49,390 nucleotides of DNA from an uncultured Lachnospiraceae bacterium (GTDB taxonomy: Bacteria; Bacillota; Clostridia; Lachnospirales; Lachnospiraceae): the NCBI GenBank assembly GCA_947629585.1, contig CANREH010000013.1, forward strand, positions 1 through 49,390. Reading direction: 5' to 3'. The position numbers were made by a program, and so were the translations under genes. Of this stretch, positions 35,587 to 44,347 are shown piece by piece. The first letter of the stretch is position 1. Each line of letters opens with the position of its first letter. The notes below the pieces were generated by a model that did no database searches, was not told where the DNA came from, and saw only the letters and a program-made list of their open reading frames with translations.

Positions 35587-36119
35587 AAAAATTTTTTCAG
35601 GCATTTTCAGAGCTCAAAGGTTTTGATAACTGGATGATTGGGAAAATTATCATAAAACAGCAGGAAGAAATTCCGGATATTGCAGAAAAAGGAATTGTCT
35701 GCCGGATAAAAAAAAGAAAACAGCGCTTTGCCGTTCTGTATGCAGAAGGGCAGGGAATTTTGATAGAGGTATTTCTGTTAAAACCGGGCGGTTCCGGGAA
35801 AGAAAAGATACGGAAAAGTCCGCCGGAGGGTTTGGAAAAGGGGATTTCCAGAAGTTTTTCCAAAGAGGAGATCCTTGCTTTTGTCAGGGAAACAGGGGAT
35901 AGCAATCCGATCCATGATTCAGAAATTCCGGTAGTGCCGGGATTTTTGATGCTGGAATGGCTTTGGGAACTGTATCTGGTGCAGGAGATGATTTTTTATC
36001 AGCCTGTTTACGCAGGAGAGGAACTTACCCTGTATTTTCATCAGGAAACAAAGGGCTGTTATGCCGTTTCCGATCATATTTGCTGGGAAGCGAAAGGAAA
36101 AGGAAAGAGTGGAAAATAA
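35574..36119 (+). CDS. MaoC-like hot-dog domain protein
   Basis: A 181-aa protein whose C-terminal half (about 95-175) reads SFSKEEILAFVRETGDSNPI followed by H and later VPGFLMLEWL, the D-x-NPxH hydratase motif of MaoC/enoyl-CoA hydratase 2. The N-terminal half is basic and unrecognised, perhaps a degenerate second hot-dog. It ends directly before a thiolase gene, so the pair may act on acyl-CoA or acyl-ACP substrates. The start overlaps ogt with a GAAGCGGG ribosome binding region. Confidence 0.7.
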   Translation: MENLKKFFQAFSELKGFDNWMIGKIIIKQQEEIPDIAEKGIVCRIKKRKQRFAVLYAEGQGILIEVFLLKPGGSGKEKIRKSPPEGLEKGISRSFSKEEILAFVRETGDSNPIHDSEIPVVPGFLMLEWLWELYLVQEMIFYQPVYAGEELTLYFHQETKGCYAVSDHICWEAKGKGKSGK

Positions 36120-37292
36120 ATGTTAAGGGAAAATGTGAATAGGGTATATATCCTTAGCGGCGTCAGAAGCTATATCGGCGTGGAAAACGGGATGTACCGC
36201 CATATTCCTGCGGAAATCTTAGGGGCGGCAGTCTTAAAAAAGGCGGCGGAGCCGTATCCGCTGGAGGAGATTGATTTGATTCTTGGCGGCAATGCCGCCG
36301 GAGCCGGGGGAAATATCACAAGGCTTGCCATGCTGGAGGCGGGGCTTCCTTCGGATATCCCGGCAGTTACGGTAGATTTGCAGTGCGCCTCCGGGCTGGA
36401 AAGTATTGTGATGGCGGCGGCGAAGATAAAAAGCGGGATAGCTGATTTTGTCATCGCGGGAGGGTTAGAAAGCAGCTCAACCGCTCCAAGAAGGGCGTAT
36501 AATAAAAATCACCCGGATTATGATCGGTACGGCGGGGAAGCGGGTTTCTATAAAACGGCAAAATTTGTGCCGGGGGAACATACGATGACGGCAATGTTAG
36601 AGGGCGCGGAGGATACGGCGCGGTCTATGGGATTTTGCAGGGAGGATTTGGATCGGTGGGTCCTCCGCAGCCACAGGCTGGCGAAGGAAACAAGGGAGTC
36701 GGGAATGCTGCGGGATATCCTGGTAACGGTGGCAAAGGCGGAGGATGAGGGCATCCGGGACCGTATGAACGAGCGGCTGTTAAAGCGCCTGCCCTGTGTT
36801 TTGAAAAACGGGAAATTCATCACTGCCGCCAATTCCTGCCTTACCAATGACGGAGCGGCGTTCCTTGCGCTTTGCTCCGAAAATTATTGCAGGAAACATG
36901 GAATTTCTCCAAAGGCAGAAGTGTTAGACGCAGTCTTGGCAGGCTCAGATCCGCGGATGAGCCCGAAATCGGCAAATGCCGCAATAGAAAAATTGCTGCA
37001 AAGGAATCAACTGTCAGAAAAAGAAATTGATATCTTTGAATGCAATGAGGCATTTTCTGTCATTGATGAATTATTTGCCCGGAACTATCCGGATGCCGTG
37101 GATCGGTATAATATTTTGGGCGGCGCTTTGGCCTATGGGCATCCTTATGGGGCGTCCGGCGCAGTCATCACATTACATGCCATAAAAGCGCTGGAAAAAG
37201 TAAATGGGAAGCTGGCGGTATGCGCTGTTGCGGCGGCAGGAGGCGTCGGGACGGCAGCCTTAATTAACATTTATATAAGAAAGGGATGGTAA
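36120..37292 (+). CDS. Thiolase-family acyltransferase with atypical C-terminal active site
   Basis: The 390-aa protein is a thiolase: nucleophilic Cys89 in VDLQCASGLESI, GHPYGASGA with the active-site His at about 341, and a glycine loop AAAGGVGTA. In degradative and biosynthetic thiolases the loop reads C-x-GGG-x-G, with a second catalytic cysteine; here the aligned residue (about 371) is Ala and the nearest Cys is 368. This suggests a condensing or altered activity rather than ordinary thiolysis, which is inference. ATG is right after the MaoC-like stop; the flavin reductase gene follows 4 bp later. Confidence 0.85.
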   Translation: MLRENVNRVYILSGVRSYIGVENGMYRHIPAEILGAAVLKKAAEPYPLEEIDLILGGNAAGAGGNITRLAMLEAGLPSDIPAVTVDLQCASGLESIVMAAAKIKSGIADFVIAGGLESSSTAPRRAYNKNHPDYDRYGGEAGFYKTAKFVPGEHTMTAMLEGAEDTARSMGFCREDLDRWVLRSHRLAKETRESGMLRDILVTVAKAEDEGIRDRMNERLLKRLPCVLKNGKFITAANSCLTNDGAAFLALCSENYCRKHGISPKAEVLDAVLAGSDPRMSPKSANAAIEKLLQRNQLSEKEIDIFECNEAFSVIDELFARNYPDAVDRYNILGGALAYGHPYGASGAVITLHAIKALEKVNGKLAVCAVAAAGGVGTAALINIYIRKGW

Positions 37293-37295
37293 TTT

Positions 37296-37913
37296 ATGAA
37301 GGTTCTTCTGATTAATGGCTCTCCTCATGCAAATGGGAATACTTACATTGCTCTGCATGAGATGGAAACGGTATTTGCAGGGGAAGGGATCGAAACGGAG
37401 ATGATTTCTGTCGGCAGCAGGGATATCCGGAGCTGCATTGCCTGCAATACCTGTTACGAAAAAGGAAAATGCGTTTTTGAGGATGAGGTGAATGAGGCAG
37501 CAAAGAAATTTGAAGTCTGTGACGGACTTGTGGTGGGAAGTCCGGTTTATTATGGCTCTGCCAATGCGACGCTGGTGGCATTCTTAACCCGGCTGTTTTA
37601 CAGTACGCATTTTGACAAGACCATGAAGGTTGGCGCCTGCGTTGTAGCTGCCAGAAGAGGCGGCCTGTCCGCAGCGTTTGATGAATTAAATAAATTCTTT
37701 ACCATTTCCGGAATGCCGGTTGCCTCCGGGCAGTATTGGAACAGTATCCACGGCAGACTTGCAGGGGAAGCCAGACAGGATGCGGAAGGGCTGCAGGGAA
37801 TGCGGACACTTGCCAAAAATATGGCTTTTCTGATGAAGAGCGTTGCACTAGGGAAAGAAAAGTACGGTCTGCCGGAAAAAGAAGAGAGAGTTTCCACGAA
37901 TTTTATAAGGTAA
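37296..37913 (+). CDS. NADPH-dependent FMN reductase / flavodoxin-fold protein
   Basis: The 205-aa flavoprotein has the FMN phosphate loop NGSPHANGNTY near the N terminus, a cysteine group SCIACNTCYEKGKC (about 46-59) and GSPVYYGSANATL for flavin ring binding. The cysteine pattern is close to iron-sulfur flavoprotein (Isf) type NAD(P)H oxidoreductases, common in anaerobes. The electron acceptor is unknown. It lies 4 bp after the thiolase gene, in the same transcript. Confidence 0.88.
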   Translation: MKVLLINGSPHANGNTYIALHEMETVFAGEGIETEMISVGSRDIRSCIACNTCYEKGKCVFEDEVNEAAKKFEVCDGLVVGSPVYYGSANATLVAFLTRLFYSTHFDKTMKVGACVVAARRGGLSAAFDELNKFFTISGMPVASGQYWNSIHGRLAGEARQDAEGLQGMRTLAKNMAFLMKSVALGKEKYGLPEKEERVSTNFIR

Positions 37914-37951
37914 TGGCTGTATATAAATAATTAAAGAAAGGTTTGAATGAA

Positions 37952-38590
37952 ATGACAGAGAATATAGAAGTTTTGACGCACAGCAGTATCCGGATTACGG
38001 GAAAGGAAACGATTTATATTGATCCGTACCGTATTTCTGAAGAAACGCATGATGCCGATATTATTTTGATTACCCACGATCATTTCGATCATTTTTCACC
38101 GGAGGATATTGAGAAAATCATAAAGCAGAATACAAAATTTGTGGTTCCTGAAAAAATGGGAAAGAAAATTGCTTCCGTCAGCCGTTCCCCTGAAAATGTG
38201 GCGGTGGTAAAGCCGGGAATGAAGCTGGAGGTTGGCAGCATCACAGTAGAGACGGTTGCCGCCTATAACAACTTAAAGCCGTTTCATCCGAAAAAAGACG
38301 GCTGGGTGGGATATCTCCTTACGGTCAATCATGTTGTCATTTATATTGCCGGGGATACGGATATTACCAAAGAAAATAAATCCGTGGCCTGCGACGTAGC
38401 GCTTGTTCCGATTGGAGGGACGTATACTATGAATGCGAAAGAGGCGGCGGAGCTTGTTAACAGCATTCGCCCGAAAGCGGCGATCCCAATCCACTACGGA
38501 AGCGTGGCGGGAACAAAGGCAGAGGAGGATGTTTTCCGAAAATCTGTGGACAGCTCCATTCCGGTAGAAATTAAAATGCAGAAATATTGA
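37952..38590 (+). CDS. MBL-fold metal-dependent hydrolase (UlaG/UPF0173-like)
   Basis: This about 212-aa protein has the metallo-beta-lactamase motif THDHFDHFSPEDI (HxHxDH type), a YIAGDTDI segment and a late IPIHYGSVAG histidine, the layout of UPF0173/UlaG-like hydrolases. Substrate unknown. ATG 37952 has AAAGG 10 bases upstream; an alternative TTG at 37943 is less likely. It precedes the solute-binding lipoprotein by 33 bp. Confidence 0.88.
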   Translation: MTENIEVLTHSSIRITGKETIYIDPYRISEETHDADIILITHDHFDHFSPEDIEKIIKQNTKFVVPEKMGKKIASVSRSPENVAVVKPGMKLEVGSITVETVAAYNNLKPFHPKKDGWVGYLLTVNHVVIYIAGDTDITKENKSVACDVALVPIGGTYTMNAKEAAELVNSIRPKAAIPIHYGSVAGTKAEEDVFRKSVDSSIPVEIKMQKY

Positions 38591-38623
38591 AAAAGTTAAG
38601 AAAAAAATAAGGAGTGTTTTTTT

Positions 38624-40762
38624 ATGTATTGGAAGACATTTTGGAAGTTTTTTTTGGCTGCGGCAGTCCTGCTTGGGCTTACGGCGTGTTCAGGAAAGGA
38701 GGATGCTGAGAAATCTACCAATACGGAGTATGTTTATCAGATGGAAAAAGCGCAGGAAGTAAAGATACAGGAAACATGTTTTCAGAGTTTTTCCCATGTG
38801 CTGCAAAAAAACGGGAAGGTTTACTTGTTTTATTCGGAAAGACCGGAGGAAAACCATGTCATGATCTCCTGTGATGTGGACGGAAATAATATTGCAAAAA
38901 CGGAATTAAAAGAATTGGAAGGGATCGGGATTTATGGTATTTTCATAGACGATCAAAAGGATTTTCGTTTGCTGGCGGAAAAAGACGATCAGATTTTTTT
39001 GTACACAATGGAGGAAACGGGCGAAGTGAGCAGCAGTATTTCCCTGAATTTAAAACAGGCGGAATATGTAAACAGTATGGCGTTCCTTGATAAAAAGAGT
39101 TATTTCTTAAAAGAAAAGGAAATCCTTGTGTTTGATAAAAAAGGCGCGCCTGCAGGAACTTATGGCAGGAGAGAGGCTGTTTATGATCTGTTTTTAAATG
39201 ACGGAAACCTTTATATTTACGGTGAAGGGGAAGGCAGCGATGATGGAAAGACGGGCTTTCAGGAGTTTGATCCGGAAACAGGAAAATTTGGGGAATTTTT
39301 TGATTTTGGGGAGTATAAGCCGGGAGGCTTTGTCGTTGGAACAGAAAAAAGCAAGGTCTATTTAGCAAATGATACTGCCGTATATTCCTATGATTTTTCA
39401 GACGGGGCATTAAAGAAAGAGTTTGAATGGCTGAGGATTGGACTGAATTACCAGAACATAAAATCCTTTTTATTTATGGGAGACGGAAATTTTCTTGCCG
39501 TTACCGGGGAAGAGGATGGCGCCGGGGAAACTAATGTAAAATTTGCCATGATCCGTAAGGTGGATGCGAAAGAGGCGGAAAATACGAAAATTGTAACATT
39601 AGATACTCTGGGGCTGAGTACGGAATTGGAAAAGGAAATCCTTGCTTTTAACGAGGAACAGGATGATATTACGGTGGCAGTTAACGATTATTCCGGTTAT
39701 GAAGATCCGTGGACAAAAATGCAGATGGATCTTACTATGGGCGTTGTGCCGGATATCATTGATTTGGGATATGAAATCTCCATAGAAATGTTGGCGGAAA
39801 AAGGGCTGCTTGCGGATTTATATCCGTTGATGGAAAAGGACAGCAAAGTAAAAAAGGAGGATTTTATTCCTTCCGTATTAAATGCGATGGAGATAGACAA
39901 AAAACTGTATACCATGGGAGACTGGTTTTATATCAATGCGCTTGCCGCAGGGAAGAAAACGGTTGGGGAAAGCGAAGGCTTTACGACGGAGGAAATGCTT
40001 GCGTTATATGGAACGAAAAAAGAGATGACATTTTGTAATTATGTTTCCAAAGAGGCTCTTTTGTCCGATATTTTTTATAACGGCAGCTATCTTGATTATT
40101 CAGAGAAAAAAGCTTATTTTGATACCAGGCAGTTTACAGACTGGATGGAGTTCCTCAAAGAACTTCCGGAGAATGCAGGGCAGGATGCAGAAGAGAAAGA
40201 GACGTTTTTCTTATGCCCGATTTCTGCCATGAACCATATGACGGATATCCGGAATTATGAGAAATTATTCAAAGGACAGGGAGGGCTTGCCATTATGAGT
40301 TATCCTTCCGAAGATAAAAATAACCAGCTTTCGATGAGTTTTGCCATTAACGGCAGCCCCTTGCTTGCGATTACACAGCAGTGCATTCAGAAAGATGCGG
40401 CATGGACTTTCGTGAGGCGTTTTCTTACTTATGATTATCAGAAAAACGGAGGCAATGTTATCTGCCCTTTTCCGACAAGACAGGATGTTTTTGAGGAAAA
40501 ACTGGCGGAGGCCATGACGGAATCCTTTACGGATGACGACGGGAAAAAGGTGAAACCGCTGAGCAAAAAAGAAGCGGAAATTTTACGCTCCATGGTTTCC
40601 CGTGTCGGCATTTATGCAAGGCAGGATCAGGAAAGGGAAAAAATATTTGACATCGTCATGGAAGAAATGGAAGCCTATTTTGCAGGGGATAAAACGGCGG
40701 AGGAGACGGCAGAGCTGATACAAGGCAGGGCAGAGCTTTACCTGAGTGAAAGATTTGGTTAA
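38624..40762 (+). CDS. Solute-binding lipoprotein, paralogue of the 19-kb gene
   Basis: The 712-aa product has a lipoprotein signal ending LTAC-SGKE, a propeller-like N-terminal half (KVYLFYS, KSYFLKEKEILVF, NLYIYGEG) and a C-terminal solute-binding domain with segments almost identical to the 19-kb paralogue (KEDFIPSVLNAMEID, FYINALAAGK, MSYPSEDKN, CPFPTRQDVF). Lengths differ mainly in the N-terminal half. Again no transporter partner is present. AAGGAG lies 9 bases upstream. A 14-nt string AAAAAGTTAAGAAA occurs upstream of both paralogues (38590-38605 and about 19007-19021), perhaps shared regulation. Confidence 0.8.
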   Translation: MYWKTFWKFFLAAAVLLGLTACSGKEDAEKSTNTEYVYQMEKAQEVKIQETCFQSFSHVLQKNGKVYLFYSERPEENHVMISCDVDGNNIAKTELKELEGIGIYGIFIDDQKDFRLLAEKDDQIFLYTMEETGEVSSSISLNLKQAEYVNSMAFLDKKSYFLKEKEILVFDKKGAPAGTYGRREAVYDLFLNDGNLYIYGEGEGSDDGKTGFQEFDPETGKFGEFFDFGEYKPGGFVVGTEKSKVYLANDTAVYSYDFSDGALKKEFEWLRIGLNYQNIKSFLFMGDGNFLAVTGEEDGAGETNVKFAMIRKVDAKEAENTKIVTLDTLGLSTELEKEILAFNEEQDDITVAVNDYSGYEDPWTKMQMDLTMGVVPDIIDLGYEISIEMLAEKGLLADLYPLMEKDSKVKKEDFIPSVLNAMEIDKKLYTMGDWFYINALAAGKKTVGESEGFTTEEMLALYGTKKEMTFCNYVSKEALLSDIFYNGSYLDYSEKKAYFDTRQFTDWMEFLKELPENAGQDAEEKETFFLCPISAMNHMTDIRNYEKLFKGQGGLAIMSYPSEDKNNQLSMSFAINGSPLLAITQQCIQKDAAWTFVRRFLTYDYQKNGGNVICPFPTRQDVFEEKLAEAMTESFTDDDGKKVKPLSKKEAEILRSMVSRVGIYARQDQEREKIFDIVMEEMEAYFAGDKTAEETAELIQGRAELYLSERFG

Positions 40763-40823
40763 AAAATAAGGGGAAAAAGGATTTTTTTCTGCGACCATGT
40801 CAGATTCCTCCTTTTGGACGCAA

Positions 40824-40863
40824 AAAAGCGCATGGTTTACAATTTGCTGTTCCGTGCGCTTTT
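40824..40863. terminator. Bidirectional terminator
   Basis: AAAAGCGCATGG (40824-40835) pairs with CCGTGCGCTTTT (40852-40863), one G-T pair, and has T-runs on both strands. It lies between the convergent lipoprotein and Rpn-type genes. Confidence 0.7.
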
Positions 40864-40897
40864 ACGCTGTTATTTTGATATTAAATTGTTTTGCCGA

Positions 40898-41797
40898 TTA
40901 CGCTAACTGCATAACCTCGGTTTCGATTTCTTTTAATTCATCAAAAGATAATGCTGGAACACAATCCGCAATATCTTCCAATGACATTTTACCTTTTTTT
41001 ATCAATCTTTCGGCTGTTTCTCTGTCTTTATCGTGAGTAATCTTATGAGTAATCTTATCAGTAAGAGTATTTTCCATATCTTTCCAATATGTTTTCATTA
41101 TCTGCTCATCATCAAATAAACTCATCATAATCGTCACAACCTCCTTTTCTCTGCTAATCAAATATTCTTTTAAGACATTCCTGTCCTTGCAAATACGGAT
41201 TGTTTCTCTAACTGTCTGCTCTGTCATTCCATGCAGCTTTCTTTGTTCATCAAAAACTTTACAGAAAATAATATATTGATTGATAATATCCTCTGTGTCG
41301 CTCTCATAGATGACCTTTGCTTTTATCTCAATATCTATATCTGCACCGTCAAAAAATTCTTTGGACAGCGATATTGTATCGGATTTTCTGCCCTTATTGC
41401 CTGTGTAGATGATATATAATTCCGGCCTGGGCATTTTAACCTTTGTACTCTTATACAGGCTTTGTGATGTCCTTTCGAAATATTCATGATAACTCTGTGC
41501 TAAATACAACAGTATTCTAATTAAAATGTTTACCGTCCAACTCGATTGCGCCTCTAACAACAAAAGCAACCTATTGTTATCCACCATTATGCCCAAATCA
41601 TTATAGAGATTATCAGTCAATACATTGTCTATCGTTACAATATCCAGCGTGTCCTCTGTTGCGTCCTTATCCTCTGGATGCAATGTTTTATACAATTTCA
41701 GCAAGTTCTTTTTATCCTGGAAAAGGTCTAAAAACACACTGTTTTTTGCGGTACGTTTTGCCTTGACTTCCTGTGTCTGCTTTGTATTGTCCGACAC
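40898..41797 (-). CDS. Rpn-family recombination-promoting nuclease/putative transposase
   Basis: The 299-aa protein starts with a charged segment, then NSVFLDLFQDKKNLLKLYKT, and has NDLGIMVDNNRLLLLLEAQS with downstream hydrophobic helices, the D...E-x-Q nuclease core of Rpn (PD-(D/E)xK superfamily, PF12784-like). Rpn proteins cut DNA and can promote recA-independent recombination; this fold is common in Lachnospiraceae and often multi-copy. The C-terminal part (about 220-299) is helical with a repeat-like KITHKITHDK. It lies alone on the minus strand between two plus-strand operons. Confidence 0.85.
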   Translation of the reverse strand: MSDNTKQTQEVKAKRTAKNSVFLDLFQDKKNLLKLYKTLHPEDKDATEDTLDIVTIDNVLTDNLYNDLGIMVDNNRLLLLLEAQSSWTVNILIRILLYLAQSYHEYFERTSQSLYKSTKVKMPRPELYIIYTGNKGRKSDTISLSKEFFDGADIDIEIKAKVIYESDTEDIINQYIIFCKVFDEQRKLHGMTEQTVRETIRICKDRNVLKEYLISREKEVVTIMMSLFDDEQIMKTYWKDMENTLTDKITHKITHDKDRETAERLIKKGKMSLEDIADCVPALSFDELKEIETEVMQLA

Positions 41798-41989
41798 CTT
41801 ATCACCTCGGTTTCTTAAAATCTGTGCCAGTAGATATATAGATTACTCCTGCCACACTTCCATTATACATAAAAGTGCTTGTGTTTACAATAAAATTCGC
41901 ATAAAATTTCTTCCTCCCTCCGTTTAGTCCTGCTCTGTTACTAAAAAAAAGAAATATTTGTGAAATCTGATGTTTTTTTTGTCAGATTG

Positions 41990-41998
41990 TGCTATAAT
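41990..41998 (+). promoter_or_regulatory. Extended -10 promoter of second chemoreceptor
   Basis: TGC-TATAAT (41990-41998) is an extended -10; no convincing -35 is seen. The ATG is 36 bp downstream behind GGAGGG. Confidence 0.5.
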
Positions 41999-42033
41999 CG
42001 GCAGCAGTAATTTATCTTTGGAGGGATGATGGT

Positions 42034-44019
42034 ATGGCTTTTAGGAAAACAGGGACAGTAAAGGGAAGCGTATCCTTTTTTGTGGCTGTCTGTATTATGG
42101 TGATCATTGTTGTTTCACAGATTTCTGTCAGTGTGGTGGTGGGAAAAATACTGGTTCAGGACAGTAAAACAGAACTGTGGTCGGAGGCGGAGGAGAATGC
42201 GGATATTATTAACGGCTGGATGGAGAGGCAGGCGGATATTCTTACGACGATGAAAAACAGCCTGGTTTATCTGAATGATACGGATCATGAAAAGATTATG
42301 GATTATCTTAATCTTAACCTGAGTGAGAATGAAGATGCCCTGATGTATTATGTATGTTTTGAGTATGATAAAAGCGTCCTGCCCGCCGATCATTCCAAGC
42401 TGGATCTGGACCCTACGGAACGGGTATGGTGGAAGGCGGCTATGGAAGCGGGCGGGATTGCCTATACAGAGCCGTATGTAGACTTTGCCACGGGGCAGAT
42501 GATTGTCAGCGTTGCCACGCCATGTAAGATTGCCGGGAAGCAGGCGGTTGTTCTGGCGGATATTACCATTGACCATCTGGTGGAAATCGTGGAAGGGATT
42601 AGCATTGATGAAAGTACGCAGTCCTTTATGCTGGCGGCGGACGGAAGTGTCGTGACCCATGCAAATGAAGCGTTTCTGCCGAAAGAAGAGGGAAATACTA
42701 TTCTTACGGACGAGGTTTCCCTGGATTTGGATATGCAGGAAGTGACGGATTTTACCGATTATGACGGCAGAGAGAAATATGTGTCTGTTGCCAATGTGGA
42801 AGCGACGCAGTGGAAAATCGGCATTACGGAAGATAAGCAGGTGATCCGCCGACATGTCATAAATTCTCTGAAGGGAATCTTTATCGGCAACATTACTTTG
42901 ATGATTTTTTTCACACTGCTTTTATTTTTCAGGGTCAGCGCCATGTTAAAGCCGGTTTCCGAGATCCAGGAAGCGGTTGTCCGTATTTCAGAGGGGAATT
43001 TTAATGTCCATATTAACCAGAAGAAAGGCAGAAAGAAAAATGAGATTGATGTGCTTGAGACAGCCAGCTCAAAATTGGTAGATACGCTGTTTCATATTAT
43101 TAACGATACCAATGAATTTCTGGAGAACATTGCAAAGGGCGATCTTACGATGGCGGATATGAAAGCATATCCGGGGGATTTTAATGAACTGTCAAAGTCT
43201 GTCAACGCTATCCGCAATACCCTGAATTATCTTCTGGCGCAGGTGCAGGAATCAATTTCCGGCGTAGCCAATGGCTCTAACCAGTTAATGGAAGCGGCGG
43301 ATAAGCTTTCCGAGGGGACAACGTCCCAGTCTGTTTCCATACAGAAGCTGGAGCAGGATGTGGACGGGGTTGTGGAGCGTATTAACAACAATTCCGAACA
43401 TTGTTCCGTAGTCAATGACAGGCTTTCAAACCTCAATGACCTGATTGGCAGCGGAAATAACGAAATGGCGGATCTGTTCCATGTCATTGAAGAAATTGAA
43501 TGTATGTCTGCCGATATCAGAAAGGTGGTCGGCACGATTGAAGATATCGCATTCCAGACGAATATTCTGGCGCTTAATGCTTCTGTGGAAGCAGCGAGGG
43601 CAGGAGAGAATGGAAAGGGATTTGCCGTTGTTGCCGGGGAAGTCAGGAGCCTGGCGGAAAAATGTGCGGGAGAATCTAAAAAGACTTCCGAATTGATTGA
43701 TAACTGCCTGGATAATATTAATAAAAGCAGAAAATATGCTGATCAGACTTCCCAGTGCCTGGGTGAAATTGTGGCAAATTCTGCGGAGATTTCCCAGGCA
43801 TTTCAGGCGATTATGGAAGATACGTCAAGACAGGCGGAGACTGTGGAGAATATCCGCAGCGAGATTGCCAATATTGCAGACGTGGTTCTGTCCAATACGG
43901 CAACGGCACAGCAGACGGCCTCTTCCACGGAGGCGCTGTCCGGGCAGGCGCAGAAGCTGGAACAGCTTGTGAGCCAGTTTAAGGTGAGGGAAAACCTGGG
44001 AAATAGTTTGCTTCGGTGA
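42034..44019 (+). CDS. Methyl-accepting chemotaxis protein with dCache domain
   Basis: A 661-aa receptor with an N-terminal helix (about 12-36), an extracellular dCache domain (to about 275) with [20 protein letters not shown] and VLADITIDH, a second helix (about 280-305), HAMP, a spacer, and the signalling tip [20 protein letters not shown] with [20 protein letters not shown]. The ligand pocket differs from the 29.8-kb receptor (WW instead of WY). Both receptors share the domain plan but little identity in the sensor, implying different ligands. It carries its own promoter. Confidence 0.93.
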   Translation: MAFRKTGTVKGSVSFFVAVCIMVIIVVSQISVSVVVGKILVQDSKTELWSEAEENADIINGWMERQADILTTMKNSLVYLNDTDHEKIMDYLNLNLSENEDALMYYVCFEYDKSVLPADHSKLDLDPTERVWWKAAMEAGGIAYTEPYVDFATGQMIVSVATPCKIAGKQAVVLADITIDHLVEIVEGISIDESTQSFMLAADGSVVTHANEAFLPKEEGNTILTDEVSLDLDMQEVTDFTDYDGREKYVSVANVEATQWKIGITEDKQVIRRHVINSLKGIFIGNITLMIFFTLLLFFRVSAMLKPVSEIQEAVVRISEGNFNVHINQKKGRKKNEIDVLETASSKLVDTLFHIINDTNEFLENIAKGDLTMADMKAYPGDFNELSKSVNAIRNTLNYLLAQVQESISGVANGSNQLMEAADKLSEGTTSQSVSIQKLEQDVDGVVERINNNSEHCSVVNDRLSNLNDLIGSGNNEMADLFHVIEEIECMSADIRKVVGTIEDIAFQTNILALNASVEAARAGENGKGFAVVAGEVRSLAEKCAGESKKTSELIDNCLDNINKSRKYADQTSQCLGEIVANSAEISQAFQAIMEDTSRQAETVENIRSEIANIADVVLSNTATAQQTASSTEALSGQAQKLEQLVSQFKVRENLGNSLLR

Positions 44020-44236
44020 AAGAGATATTGCGTTGTTGGAAAATCAGCTTAGAGTTTTAAAGCTGGTTATATAGGACGCAGGAGTATTGTGGAAGTTTTA
44101 TCGGTTGTATTGGATTTATACGAAGGTAAAGAGGAGAGAGAAAAGATTTGCAGTTTATGATCGGGAGGGGAAGTAATTGAAGCAGCCAGAAAGGGAAATA
44201 TAGAAGGCGGTGTGATGCATTATTGTGCTAACGGCT

Positions 44237-44266
44237 CTTTCCATAAATCCTGGAAAGTGATATAAT
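44237..44266 (+). promoter_or_regulatory. Promoter with palindromic operator upstream of glutamate synthase-like gene
   Basis: CTTTCCA-TAAATCC-TGGAAAG (44237-44257) is a 7-bp inverted repeat. It overlaps the -35 (TTTCCA, 44238-44243), with a 17-bp spacer to an extended -10 TGA-TATAAT (44258-44266). A second TATAAT at 44313-44318 lacks a -35. The remaining 44020-44236 holds no gene I can identify. Confidence 0.5.
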
Positions 44267-44347
44267 GATTTCCGGGAGAAAGCTGTAAGGAAACAGGTTA
44301 ACATGGTTTCCCTATAATATGGCATATGGGGATGAAGGAGGGATTTT

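Noticed and set aside
42115..42855. 246-codon open frame on the minus strand
   Set aside because: Antisense to the dCache region of the chemoreceptor; composition is that of a shadow frame.
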